The notes below the pieces were generated by a model that worked only from the letters and a program-made list of their open reading frames with translations, made no database searches and was not told the origin of the DNA. From Pseudonocardia acidicola (GTDB lineage: Bacteria > Actinomycetota > Actinomycetes > Mycobacteriales > Pseudonocardiaceae), in assembly GCF_012911935.1 (NCBI RefSeq), contig NZ_JAAXLA010000012.1:1-64000 (forward strand): a stretch of DNA of 64,000 nucleotides, written 5' to 3'. Every line of letters starts with the position of its first letter. Within the stretch, counting starts at the first letter, position 1. This document shows positions 43,840-51,138 of this stretch, piece by piece. The position numbers and the translations under genes are program-made.

Positions 43840-44216
43840 GCACCCCGCCCGACCTGCTGCGCATCGAGTCGTCGATCGAAGGGCGCTCGCCGTGCATCAC
43901 CCTGCACGGCGAGCTGGACCACCGCACCGCGCCCGTGCTCGAGGAGCACGTGCGCCGGGCCCTGGACACCGCGCACCCCCACCTGGTGTTCGACGTGAGG
44001 CTGTTGGTGTTCTGCGACTCCGCCGGGTTGTCCGTGCTGATCGGGGCCTACCGCCGCGCCACCCGGCACGGCGGGACGGTGGTCCTGCGCGGGCTGCACC
44101 CTTCGCTGCAGCGGGTGCTGCGGCTCACCGGAGTGGAGGCGCTGTTCACGATCCACCCGACTCGCGAGTCGGATGAGGTGCTCGACGCCCTCGGGGGACA
44201 CGGCGAGCCCGCCTGA
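43836..44216 (+). CDS. STAS-domain anti-sigma factor antagonist
   Basis: 126 residues from GTG at 43836, overlapping the B12 sensor stop (GTGA). A single STAS domain: 'CITLHGELDHRTAPVLEEHV', 'HLVFDVRLLVFCDSAGLSVL' with the phosphorylatable Ser62 in DSAGL, 'GGTVVLRGLHPSLQRVLRLT' and GVEALFTIH. Dephosphorylated antagonists bind anti-sigma kinases and free the sigma factor. No RsbW-type kinase or sigma gene is in the window, so the partners lie elsewhere. The three overlapped genes should be made in fixed ratio. Confidence 0.93.
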   Translation: MSTPPDLLRIESSIEGRSPCITLHGELDHRTAPVLEEHVRRALDTAHPHLVFDVRLLVFCDSAGLSVLIGAYRRATRHGGTVVLRGLHPSLQRVLRLTGVEALFTIHPTRESDEVLDALGGHGEPA

Positions 44217-44255
44217 CCAGCAGCACCCCCTCGCCGCCCCAGCCGCGCCCCCTGC

Positions 44256-44304
44256 CACGAACGGCACTTTCGTTCACACCTATGGAACGAAAGTGCCGTT
44301 CGTG
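44256..44304. repeat. Perfect 20-bp-arm intergenic palindrome
   Basis: CACGAACGGCACTTTCGTTC (44256-44275) and its exact reverse complement (44285-44304) flank a 9-base loop ACACCTATG. It follows the STAS operon and precedes the convergent ketopantoate reductase 3' end. It could work as a bidirectional terminator. The unusually long perfect stem suggests a dispersed genomic palindromic element. Confidence 0.75.
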
Positions 44305-44311
44305 AGAACTC

Positions 44312-44341
44312 GGGGGAAGGGAGGGGAGGGGAGGGGAGGGG
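44312..44341 (+). repeat. G-rich tract, tandem GGGGA units
   Basis: GGGGGAAGGGA is followed by repeated GGGGA units, giving six runs of three or more guanines within 30 bases on the plus strand. It is a simple repeat with potential to form a G-quadruplex, next to the palindrome and just beyond the ketopantoate reductase stop. Confidence 0.7.
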
Positions 44342-44374
44342 CTCCCTTCGGCTCGTGACCCACCGCGGCCGGGG

Positions 44375-45295
44375 TCAGTGCGCGAGGCGATGCTGGTACA
44401 CGGTGAGGTGGGTGAACGCGACCTCGAGCAGCGGCACCGCGACGCCGAGACGCCGGGCGCGGTCGATCAGGTCGCCCAGGATGTGGTCGACCTCGACGCT
44501 CTTGTCCTGCTGCAGGTCCCGGAACATCGACGAGGCCAATGCGGATCCGGGTTCGGTGAGGGTCGCCCGGATCCGCTCCAGCGCGCCGTCGCGAACCGAG
44601 TGGCCGGAGGCGGCTGCGACCGCGGCGCACTCGGCCAGGACCCGTCCGGCGAACTCCCGCCCGCCCGGCGCGGCCTCGATCTCCCCGACGGTGCCGCGCA
44701 TCAGGCAGGTCGTGGCGGCGAGGCCGGCGAGGAACACCCACTTCTGCCACATCGCCGAGACGATGTCGGCCGACCGCCGGGCGGGGAACCCGGCTCCCCG
44801 CAGGTCCTCGTCGAGCGCGTCGATGCGGGTCGACCAGGGATCGCGCCGGTCGCCGTAGCACAGCTCCTGCAGGCCGCTGAGCTGGACGATGTGGCCGTCG
44901 GGATCGACCGTCGCCGCGATGAAGCACACCCCGCCGAGCACCGCGTCCGGGCCGAACCGGTCGTCGAGCACCTCGAGGTGACGCATCCCGTTCAGCACGG
45001 GCAGGATCATCGTGCCCGGTCCGACCGCGGGCGCCAGATCGGTGACGGCCTGCTCGAGCCCGTAGGCCTTGACCGCGAGGAGCACCAGGTCGAACGGCGA
45101 GCTCAGCTCGGACGAGGTGACCAGTTGCGGCGCCAGCGTGAGGTCGCCGTACGGGCTGACGATGCGCAGCCCGTCGGCGTCGAGTTGTTTGGCCCGGGCC
45201 GGGCGGACCAGGAAGGTGACGTCCCGCCCGGCGGCGGCCAGCCGCCCACCGAAGTAGCCGCCGGTCGCGCCGGCCCCGACGACGAGGATCCTCAT
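44375..45295 (-). CDS. panE: 2-dehydropantoate 2-reductase (ketopantoate reductase family)
   Basis: 306 residues from ATG at 45295, with GGAGG 8 bases upstream; the frame continues upstream without homology. It reduces ketopantoate to pantoate with NADPH in pantothenate synthesis, or acts on a related 2-oxo acid. N-terminal Rossmann loop MRILVVGAGATGGYFGGRLA; 'PFDLVLLAVKAYGLEQAVTD' with the catalytic Lys; 'ILPVLNGMRHLEVLDDRFG' with the conserved N-G; and the C-terminal helical part 'LTEPGSALASSMFRDLQQDK', SVEVDHILGDLI. A paralogue rather than the main PanE is possible. Confidence 0.88.
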   Translation of the reverse strand: MRILVVGAGATGGYFGGRLAAAGRDVTFLVRPARAKQLDADGLRIVSPYGDLTLAPQLVTSSELSSPFDLVLLAVKAYGLEQAVTDLAPAVGPGTMILPVLNGMRHLEVLDDRFGPDAVLGGVCFIAATVDPDGHIVQLSGLQELCYGDRRDPWSTRIDALDEDLRGAGFPARRSADIVSAMWQKWVFLAGLAATTCLMRGTVGEIEAAPGGREFAGRVLAECAAVAAASGHSVRDGALERIRATLTEPGSALASSMFRDLQQDKSVEVDHILGDLIDRARRLGVAVPLLEVAFTHLTVYQHRLAH

Positions 45296-45391
45296 CGCAT
45301 GCCTCCTGTGCCGGCCACGACGGTAGTCACTGCGCCGTCGGCATGGCAGGGTCGTCCGATCAGCGGACGGGCTACGGGGGGCGCGGAAGAC

Positions 45392-46036
45392 ATGGCCGCA
45401 GCACCGGCGGACTTCATCCGCGCGCACACCCGGCTCGCCGCGGCGCCGCACGTCCCGGAGATCACGCTGCACCTCGCCGACGACGTGTTCGCGCTGTGGG
45501 AGCAGATGGAGGCCGAGCTGGGCCGGACCGGGCTGCCGCCGCCGTTCTGGGGTGCGGCCTGGGCCGGTGGTCAGGCGCTCGCCCGCTACCTGCTCGACGC
45601 CCCCGGTCTGGTCGCAGGCCGGACCGTCCTCGACTTCGCGTCGGGCTGCGGGCTGGTCGCGATCGCGGCGGCGAAGGCCGGAGCCGCCGCCGTCACCGCC
45701 AACGAGATCGACGAGTACGCGGCCGTCGCCATCGCCCTGAACACCGCGATCAACGGGATCGACGTGACCTGCCTGCCCGCTGACGTGCTGGACCAGGATC
45801 CCCCGGATGCGGAGGTCGTACTGGCCGGCGACGTCTGTTACGACAAGAAGATGGCCGACCGGGTGCTGCCGTTCCTGGAGAAGGCCCGGGCCCGCGGATC
45901 CGAGGTGCTCGTCGGAGATCCCGGCCGGACCTACATGCCGAAGGGCCGGTTCGAGGCGCTGGCGGCCTACGACGTGCCGGTACCGGAGATGGAGGGCGTG
46001 GACATCCGCCGCTGCACGGTGTGGCGGCTGCCCTGA
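45392..46036 (+). CDS. Class I SAM methyltransferase (ETFB-lysine / Methyltransf_16 type)
   Basis: 214 residues from ATG at 45392. The blocks 'PFWGAAWAGGQALARYLLDA', motif I 'GRTVLDFASGCGLVAIAAAK', 'AAAVTANEIDEYAAVAIALN' and 'EVVLAGDVCYDKKMADRVLP' match the small protein-lysine methyltransferases related to human ETFBKMT and to PrmA. It probably methylates a protein lysine; an electron-transfer flavoprotein target is only suggested by the family. It is divergent from the ketopantoate reductase and convergent with the IclR gene. Confidence 0.88.
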   Translation: MAAAPADFIRAHTRLAAAPHVPEITLHLADDVFALWEQMEAELGRTGLPPPFWGAAWAGGQALARYLLDAPGLVAGRTVLDFASGCGLVAIAAAKAGAAAVTANEIDEYAAVAIALNTAINGIDVTCLPADVLDQDPPDAEVVLAGDVCYDKKMADRVLPFLEKARARGSEVLVGDPGRTYMPKGRFEALAAYDVPVPEMEGVDIRRCTVWRLP

Positions 46037-46053
46037 GGCGGTGCGCAGCGCGG

Positions 46054-46827
46054 TCAGAGCGTCCCGGACAGTGCCCGGCTGATCTGCTCGGCGGTCGCCC
46101 GGACGTGCGCCAGCACCTCCTGCTGCCGGGCCTCGTCGGTCCGGAAGATCGGGCACGGGGCCGACAGCGCGGCGATTCCGCGGCCGCCCTCCGCGATGCG
46201 CGCCGCCGCGGCCCAGACGCCCTCGTCGATCTCCTCGACGCTCGTCGCCCAGCCGTGCTCGGCGGCCAGCCGGACCTCCTTCTCGAACTCGGCGCGGCGC
46301 TCCGCCAGTGCCGGCTCGTGCCCGATCACCTGCTGCACGTAGGACCGCCGCTCCGGGGTGGCCAGCCCGCCGACCAGCACCTTGACGCTCGCCCCGTGCA
46401 GCGGGGGCAGTGACTGCCCCGGCTCGAACGACAGCCGCACCCGCCGCGACGCCTCCCACCGGTGCATGCACACCGGCCGGCCGCCGACCAGCTGCGCGAT
46501 GAGCACCGTCTCGTCGATGGTCGCCACCAGGTCGCGCACGAACGGATCGGCGACCTCGATGAGGCCGGTGGCCGCCTGGGCCGCCTCGCCGAGGGAGAGC
46601 GTGCGCAGGGTCAGGTGGTAGCGGCCGCGCTCGGCCTCGGTGAGCAGGTCCCGCTCGCGCAGCAGGGCGACGTAGCGGTGTGCGGTCGGCAGCGGGATGC
46701 CGAGCTCCGCGGCGATCTCCTTGACGCTCCCGAACGGTCGGTTCGGCCGGAAGAAGAAGAGCACGTCGAGAGCCCGGTGCGCGCTCTCGGGCCCCGTGCT
46801 GCGGCCGGTCACGCTGCGTTCAGCCAT
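46054..46827 (-). CDS. IclR-family transcriptional regulator
   Basis: 257 residues from ATG at 46827. The winged helix is 'FGSVKEIAAELGIPLPTAHR', YVALLRERDLL, and the effector domain begins 'GRYHLTLRTLSLGEAAQAAT' with 'IDETVLIAQLVGGRPVCMHR' and 'LHGASVKVLVGGLATPERRS'. IclR proteins control aromatic and carboxylic acid catabolic operons. The divergent oxygenase operon starts 105 bases away, and the gap holds a good promoter followed by clustered palindromes (46871-46903), so it is the likely local regulator of that operon. Confidence 0.92.
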   Translation of the reverse strand: MAERSVTGRSTGPESAHRALDVLFFFRPNRPFGSVKEIAAELGIPLPTAHRYVALLRERDLLTEAERGRYHLTLRTLSLGEAAQAATGLIEVADPFVRDLVATIDETVLIAQLVGGRPVCMHRWEASRRVRLSFEPGQSLPPLHGASVKVLVGGLATPERRSYVQQVIGHEPALAERRAEFEKEVRLAAEHGWATSVEEIDEGVWAAAARIAEGGRGIAALSAPCPIFRTDEARQQEVLAHVRATAEQISRALSGTL

Positions 46828-46837
46828 GCGGCAACCC

Positions 46838-46866
46838 TTGACCCCTCTGGTGTGATCGCCAATACT
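46838..46866 (+). promoter_or_regulatory. Sigma-70-like promoter of the Rieske oxygenase operon
   Basis: TTGACC (46838-46843) and AATACT (46861-46866) are separated by exactly 17 bases. The predicted start of transcription, near 46873, falls on the first TCACA half-site of the adjacent operator cluster. Confidence 0.65.
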
Positions 46867-46870
46867 CATC

Positions 46871-46903
46871 TCACAGAACGATGTGATGTTATCACAGAGC
46901 GAT
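46871..46903. promoter_or_regulatory. Clustered palindromic/direct-repeat operator, likely IclR site
   Basis: TCACAGAACGAT (46871-46882) is repeated as TCACAGAGCGAT (46892-46903) with a 21-base period, two helical turns. Within it are TCACA-N6-TGTGA (46871-46886) and TGTGA-TGTTA-TCACA (46882-46896). The cluster covers the predicted transcription start of the oxygenase operon, and a further TGTGA lies at 46851. Repression or activation by the divergent IclR protein is the simplest reading. Confidence 0.65.
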
Positions 46904-46932
46904 AATGAACGCGAGCTGGAGGCTGAGGGATC

Positions 46933-48219
46933 GTGCTCACCGAGCAGAACAACGAGCGGCTCGTCCGCACCGGGCCCGGCACCCCCATGGGAGAACTGTT
47001 CCGCCGGTACTGGATCCCGGCCCTGCTCGCGGAGGAGCTGCCCGGCCCGGACTGCGACCCGGTCCGTGTCCAGCTGCTCGGGGAGAAGCTCGTCGCGATC
47101 AAGGACACCCAGGGCCGGATCGGCCTGCTCGACGAGTTCTGCAGCCACCGCACCGCGTCGCTGTTCTTCGGCCGCAACGAGGAGTGCGGCCTGCGCTGCG
47201 CCTACCACGGCTGGAAGTACGACGTCGAGGGCAACTGCGTCGACATGCCCTCCGAGCCGGAGGGCAGCACGTTCGCGGAGAAGATCAAGCAGACCGCGTA
47301 CCCGGGCGTCGAGCTCGGCGGGGTCATCTGGACCTACATGGGACCGAAGGGGACCGAGCCGCCGCTGCCCGAGCTGGAGTGGGCGGTGCTGCCGGAGCGC
47401 CACCGGTTCGTCTCCAAGCGCTGGCAGGAGTCGAACTACCTGCAGGCGATGGAGGGCGGGATCGACTCGAGCCACGTGTCGTTCGCGCACCGGTTCAACA
47501 TCGACGACGACCCCATGCACGCCGGCACCGAGGGGCTCACGTACCTCAAGGCCGACACCCGGCCCAAGTTCGAGGTCGCGGAGTCCGACGGCGGCCTGGT
47601 CATCGGGGCCCGGCGCACCGTGGACGAGGACAACTACTACTGGCGGATCACCCAGTGGATCATGCCGTGGTACACGATCATCCCGCCGTTCGGCACGCAC
47701 AACCCGCTGGGCGGGCACGCCTGGGTGCCGATCGACGACGAGAACTGCTGGGCCTGGAGCATCAACTACCACCCGGCGCGCCCGCTGACGGACAGCGAGC
47801 TGGACTCGATGCGCCGCGGCGAGGGCATCCACGTGAAGTATCTGCCCGGCACCTACCGGCCCCTCGCGAGCAAGGACAACGACTACCTCATCGACCGGGT
47901 CGCCCAGCGCGAGAAGCGGACCTTCTCCGGCGTCGAGGGCATCTCCATGCAGGACGCGTCCCTGCAGGAGAGCATGGGCGCGATCTGCGACCGCACCAAG
48001 GAGCGGCTCGGCACCAGCGACGCCGCGATCATCCTGGCCCGCCGCCGGCTGCTGGCCGCACTCGACGCCCGGACCGACGGTGAGCTGCCGCCCGGCGCCG
48101 ATCCCGGGGACCAGCGGGTCCGGTCCACGTCGGTGATCCTGCCGAAGGCGGTGGCCTTCCAGGAGGGGGCGCGCGACGCCCTGGTCTCCGCGCCCGGCGA
48201 GAACTTCGTGTCCATCTGA
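46933..48219 (+). CDS. Rieske [2Fe-2S] aromatic ring-hydroxylating oxygenase, alpha subunit
   Basis: 428 residues from GTG at 46933, with GGAGG 10 bases upstream. The Rieske centre is 'EFCSHRTASLFFGRNEECGL' with C-x-H, then RCAYHGWKYD with C-x2-H. The mononuclear iron site is IDSSHVSFAH (H-x4-H), with a distal Asp expected. 'MPSEPEGSTFAEKIKQTAYP' and the general length match the phthalate 4,5-dioxygenase/vanillate-demethylase-like group of one-component oxygenases served by a PDR-type reductase. Such a reductase is encoded in the same operon at 52671. The substrate is unknown, likely an aromatic acid. Confidence 0.93.
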   Translation: MLTEQNNERLVRTGPGTPMGELFRRYWIPALLAEELPGPDCDPVRVQLLGEKLVAIKDTQGRIGLLDEFCSHRTASLFFGRNEECGLRCAYHGWKYDVEGNCVDMPSEPEGSTFAEKIKQTAYPGVELGGVIWTYMGPKGTEPPLPELEWAVLPERHRFVSKRWQESNYLQAMEGGIDSSHVSFAHRFNIDDDPMHAGTEGLTYLKADTRPKFEVAESDGGLVIGARRTVDEDNYYWRITQWIMPWYTIIPPFGTHNPLGGHAWVPIDDENCWAWSINYHPARPLTDSELDSMRRGEGIHVKYLPGTYRPLASKDNDYLIDRVAQREKRTFSGVEGISMQDASLQESMGAICDRTKERLGTSDAAIILARRRLLAALDARTDGELPPGADPGDQRVRSTSVILPKAVAFQEGARDALVSAPGENFVSI

Positions 48220-48271
48220 CCCGCTCGCTCCCACCACTGGCCTTGCGGCCGCGTCAAGGAGGACGCAGCTC

Positions 48272-49357
48272 ATGAGAAGAACACGATCGATCACCGCCCG
48301 GTCGTCGGCCATCGGGGCCGCCGTCGCGGTGGCGCTGGCGGTCGCCGGCTGCGGCGGGGCCGCGCAGTCCGGCGGGGGCACCGACTGCGCCGGTCAGACC
48401 GTCCGGGCCGGCATCACCAACAGCACCAGCGACGCCCTGCTCTTCATCGCCCGGGACAAGGGTTACTTCTCCGGCGAGGGGCTGACGGTCGAGTTCGCAC
48501 CGTTCGACTCCGCCGCGAAGATGATCGCTCCGCTCGGCAGCGGCCAGCTCGACGTCGGTGCCGGCGCCCCGTCGGCGGGCTTCTACAACGCCGTCGCGCG
48601 GGGCGTCACGCTGCGCATCGTCGCGGACAAGGGCTCGATGCCGCCCGGCTTCGGGTACATGCCGCTGCTGGTGCGAAAGAACCTGGTGGACAGCGGGAAG
48701 GTGAGGACGATCGCCGACCTGCGGGGGATGCGGGTCGCCGAACCCGCGCAGGCCACCGCCACCTCGTCCACACTCGCGGCGATCCTGCGCGCCGGCGGCC
48801 TGGGCTACAACGACGTCCAGCACACCTACGTCGGATTCCCCGAGCACGTCACGGGCCTGGAGAACGGCGCCGTCGACGCGAGCCTGACCACCGAGCCGTC
48901 CGCGACGATCGCGGAGCAGCGCGGGGTCGCGGTGCGTTTCGCGGACCCGGCGCAGTACTACGACCGCCAGCAGCTCGCGGTGCTGCTCTACAGCGGGGCG
49001 TTCAGCAAGGACCGGGCGGCGACGGCGCAATGCTTCATGAACGCCTACCTGCACGCGGCCCGCGACTTCGCGGCGGCGAGCAAGGGCGGGAAGCTCACCG
49101 GGCCGGGCGCCGACGAGATCGTCTCGATCGTGTCGAAGGCCATCAAGATCGATCCCGAGCTCTACCGCCGGTCGACCCCGAACTACGCGGACCCGGACGG
49201 TCACGTGAACGTCGCGAGCCTGAAGACCGACTACGAGTTCTTCCGCCAGCAGGGCGTGCTCGAGGCCGAGACCTCCGTCGATGCCCTCGTGGACGGCTCA
49301 TTCGCCCAGAAGGCGGTCCGGAAGCTCGGCCCGGCCGCCGCCACCGGCGGTTCCTGA
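48272..49357 (+). CDS. ABC importer substrate-binding lipoprotein (NMT1/SsuA-like)
   Basis: 361 residues from ATG at 48272, with AAGGAGG upstream. The lipoprotein signal peptide ends at lipobox VAGC. The mature protein has the SsuA/TauA/NMT1 pattern: 'NSTSDALLFIARDKGYFSGE', 'GSGQLDVGAGAPSAGFYNAV', 'ADLRGMRVAEPAQATATSST', 'ENGAVDASLTTEPSATIAEQ'. These proteins bind sulfonates, aromatic acids, pyrimidine precursors and similar ligands. With the oxygenase upstream, an aromatic or sulfonated aromatic ligand is plausible. Confidence 0.92.
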   Translation: MRRTRSITARSSAIGAAVAVALAVAGCGGAAQSGGGTDCAGQTVRAGITNSTSDALLFIARDKGYFSGEGLTVEFAPFDSAAKMIAPLGSGQLDVGAGAPSAGFYNAVARGVTLRIVADKGSMPPGFGYMPLLVRKNLVDSGKVRTIADLRGMRVAEPAQATATSSTLAAILRAGGLGYNDVQHTYVGFPEHVTGLENGAVDASLTTEPSATIAEQRGVAVRFADPAQYYDRQQLAVLLYSGAFSKDRAATAQCFMNAYLHAARDFAAASKGGKLTGPGADEIVSIVSKAIKIDPELYRRSTPNYADPDGHVNVASLKTDYEFFRQQGVLEAETSVDALVDGSFAQKAVRKLGPAAATGGS

Positions 49358-49387
49358 CCGGCCCGATCGCACGAAAGAGGAGCTCGG

Positions 49388-50230
49388 ATGTCCCCGACAC
49401 TCGCCACCGACGCGGGCACCACGGCGACCGCGACCATGTCCCCGGTGAAGCGGACCCCCCGGCGGCGCTGGACGGCACGCGGGCGGGACCGCACCATCGC
49501 GGTGCTGACCCCGATCGTGTTGCTGGCGCTGTGGGAGGTGCTCGCCCGCACCGGCCTGATCGACGCCCGTTTCTTCCCCGCCCCGTCGAGCGTGTTCGAC
49601 CGGATGGTTGCGCTGATGGCGTCGGGGGAGCTGTGGATCCACGTCGGCGCCAGCTTGCAGCGGCTCTTCCTCGGCTTCTGGCTGGGGCTGGTGCCGGCCA
49701 TCGTCCTCGGTGTCGTGATGGGGCTGAACCGGTCGGTCCGGGCGGCGATCAGCCCGCTGGTGTCGGGCACCTACCCGATCCCGAAGAGCGCGCTGCTGCC
49801 GCTGATCCTGCTGATCTTCGGGCTGGGGGAGATGTCGAAGATCGTGATGGTGGCGATCGGCGTCTTCTACCCGGTCGTCATCAACACCATGGCCGGCGTG
49901 GTGCAGGTGTCGTCGATGCACTACGACGTCGCCCGCAACTTCGGGGCGGGTCGGTGGCAGGTGTTCCGCACCGTGGCCGTGCCCGGCGCGATGCCGAGCA
50001 TCATGACCGGCATCGAGCTCGGAGCCGGCCTCGGCCTGATCCTCATCGCGATCGCCGAGATGGTGGGCGCGCAGACCGGCCTGGGCTTCATGATCTGGAA
50101 CGCCTGGCAGCTCTACTCGGTCGAGACGATGTACGTCGGCCTGCTGGTGGTCGCGTTGATCGGGTTCGGCCTGTCCGCCCTGCTGGGCGCCCTCGGGCGC
50201 CTGCTCATGCCCTGGCAGCGGTCGTCGTGA
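49388..50230 (+). CDS. ABC importer permease (SsuC/TauC-like)
   Basis: 280 residues from ATG at 49388, with AAGAGGAG upstream. Five or six membrane segments follow a basic N-terminal tail. 'LIDARFFPAPSSVFDRMVAL', 'YPIPKSALLPLILLIFGLGE' and the EAA-loop-like 'RNFGAGRWQVFRTVAVPGAM' (coupling helix) are typical of the nitrate/sulfonate/taurine permease family. The stop overlaps the ATPase start. One permease gene implies a homodimer. Confidence 0.93.
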   Translation: MSPTLATDAGTTATATMSPVKRTPRRRWTARGRDRTIAVLTPIVLLALWEVLARTGLIDARFFPAPSSVFDRMVALMASGELWIHVGASLQRLFLGFWLGLVPAIVLGVVMGLNRSVRAAISPLVSGTYPIPKSALLPLILLIFGLGEMSKIVMVAIGVFYPVVINTMAGVVQVSSMHYDVARNFGAGRWQVFRTVAVPGAMPSIMTGIELGAGLGLILIAIAEMVGAQTGLGFMIWNAWQLYSVETMYVGLLVVALIGFGLSALLGALGRLLMPWQRSS

Positions 50231-51138
50231 GCGCCGCGAGCCCCGCCCTGTCCCAGGACCGGAAGGACCCGGCCGTGCCCACCACCCTGCCCGCAGCCGC
50301 CGCACCTGCCGCGCCGGCCCGGCCCAAGATCGGACTCGTGGGCGTGTCGAAGCGCTTCGCGGTGAACAACCGCGAGGTCGTCGCGCTCGACTCGGTCGAC
50401 CTGGCGATCGAGCCCGGACAGTTCTTCATGATCGTCGGCCCCAGCGGCTGCGGGAAGACGACCCTGCTGCGGATCCTGGCCGGACTGGAACAGCCCACCG
50501 AGGGCGAGGTCACGCTGTCCGGGGCGAGCGGTGATCGCCCGGCCAACTCGATGATCTTCCAGGGCGACTCGATCTTCCCGTGGATGACGGTGCGCGAGAA
50601 CGCGTCCTACGGGCTGCGGATGCGCAACCGGCCGGCGGGCGAGATCCGCGACGTCGTGGACCACTTCCTCGACAAGACCGGCCTCACGCAGTTCGCCGAC
50701 GCCTACCCGCACCAGCTCTCCGGCGGCATGCGCCAGCGGGTGTCCATCGCGCGGGCCTTCGCCAACGATCCGGACGTGCTGCTGATGGACGAGCCGTTCT
50801 CCGCACTCGACGAGCAGAACAAGACGCTGCTGCAGGAGGAGCTGCTGCGGATCTGGGAGGAGACCCGCAAGACCGTCGTCTTCATCACCCACAGCGTCGA
50901 CGAGGCCGTATCACTGGGGGACCGGATCATGGTCATGACCGCGCGGCCGGGCCGGGCGAAGGCGTTCGTCGACGTGCCGTTCGAGCGGCCCCGCAGCGTG
51001 CTCGAGCTGCGCCAGCGCCCGGAGTACGGCGAGATCGTCTACGACATCTGGCAGCACCTGCGCGACGAGGTCACCGCGAGCCAGCGGGCGAGCAAGGAGG
51101 CGGCCGTGGCCGGGCACCGCCGCGGGTGGCGCCGGTGA
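50227..51138 (+). CDS. ABC importer ATPase (SsuB/TauB-like)
   Basis: 303 residues from GTG at 50227, overlapping the permease stop (GTGA); GTG 50275 is a possible shorter start. Walker A GPSGCGKTT, Q-loop 'SMIFQGDSIFPWMTVRENAS', signature QLSGGMRQRVSIARAF, Walker B VLLMDEPFSALDEQNK and the switch histidine in VVFITHSVDEAVSLGDRI. The C-terminal 'RPEYGEIVYDIWQHLRDEV' block is typical of the nitrate/sulfonate family. The stop overlaps the dehydrogenase start. Confidence 0.94.
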   Translation: MSAASPALSQDRKDPAVPTTLPAAAAPAAPARPKIGLVGVSKRFAVNNREVVALDSVDLAIEPGQFFMIVGPSGCGKTTLLRILAGLEQPTEGEVTLSGASGDRPANSMIFQGDSIFPWMTVRENASYGLRMRNRPAGEIRDVVDHFLDKTGLTQFADAYPHQLSGGMRQRVSIARAFANDPDVLLMDEPFSALDEQNKTLLQEELLRIWEETRKTVVFITHSVDEAVSLGDRIMVMTARPGRAKAFVDVPFERPRSVLELRQRPEYGEIVYDIWQHLRDEVTASQRASKEAAVAGHRRGWRR

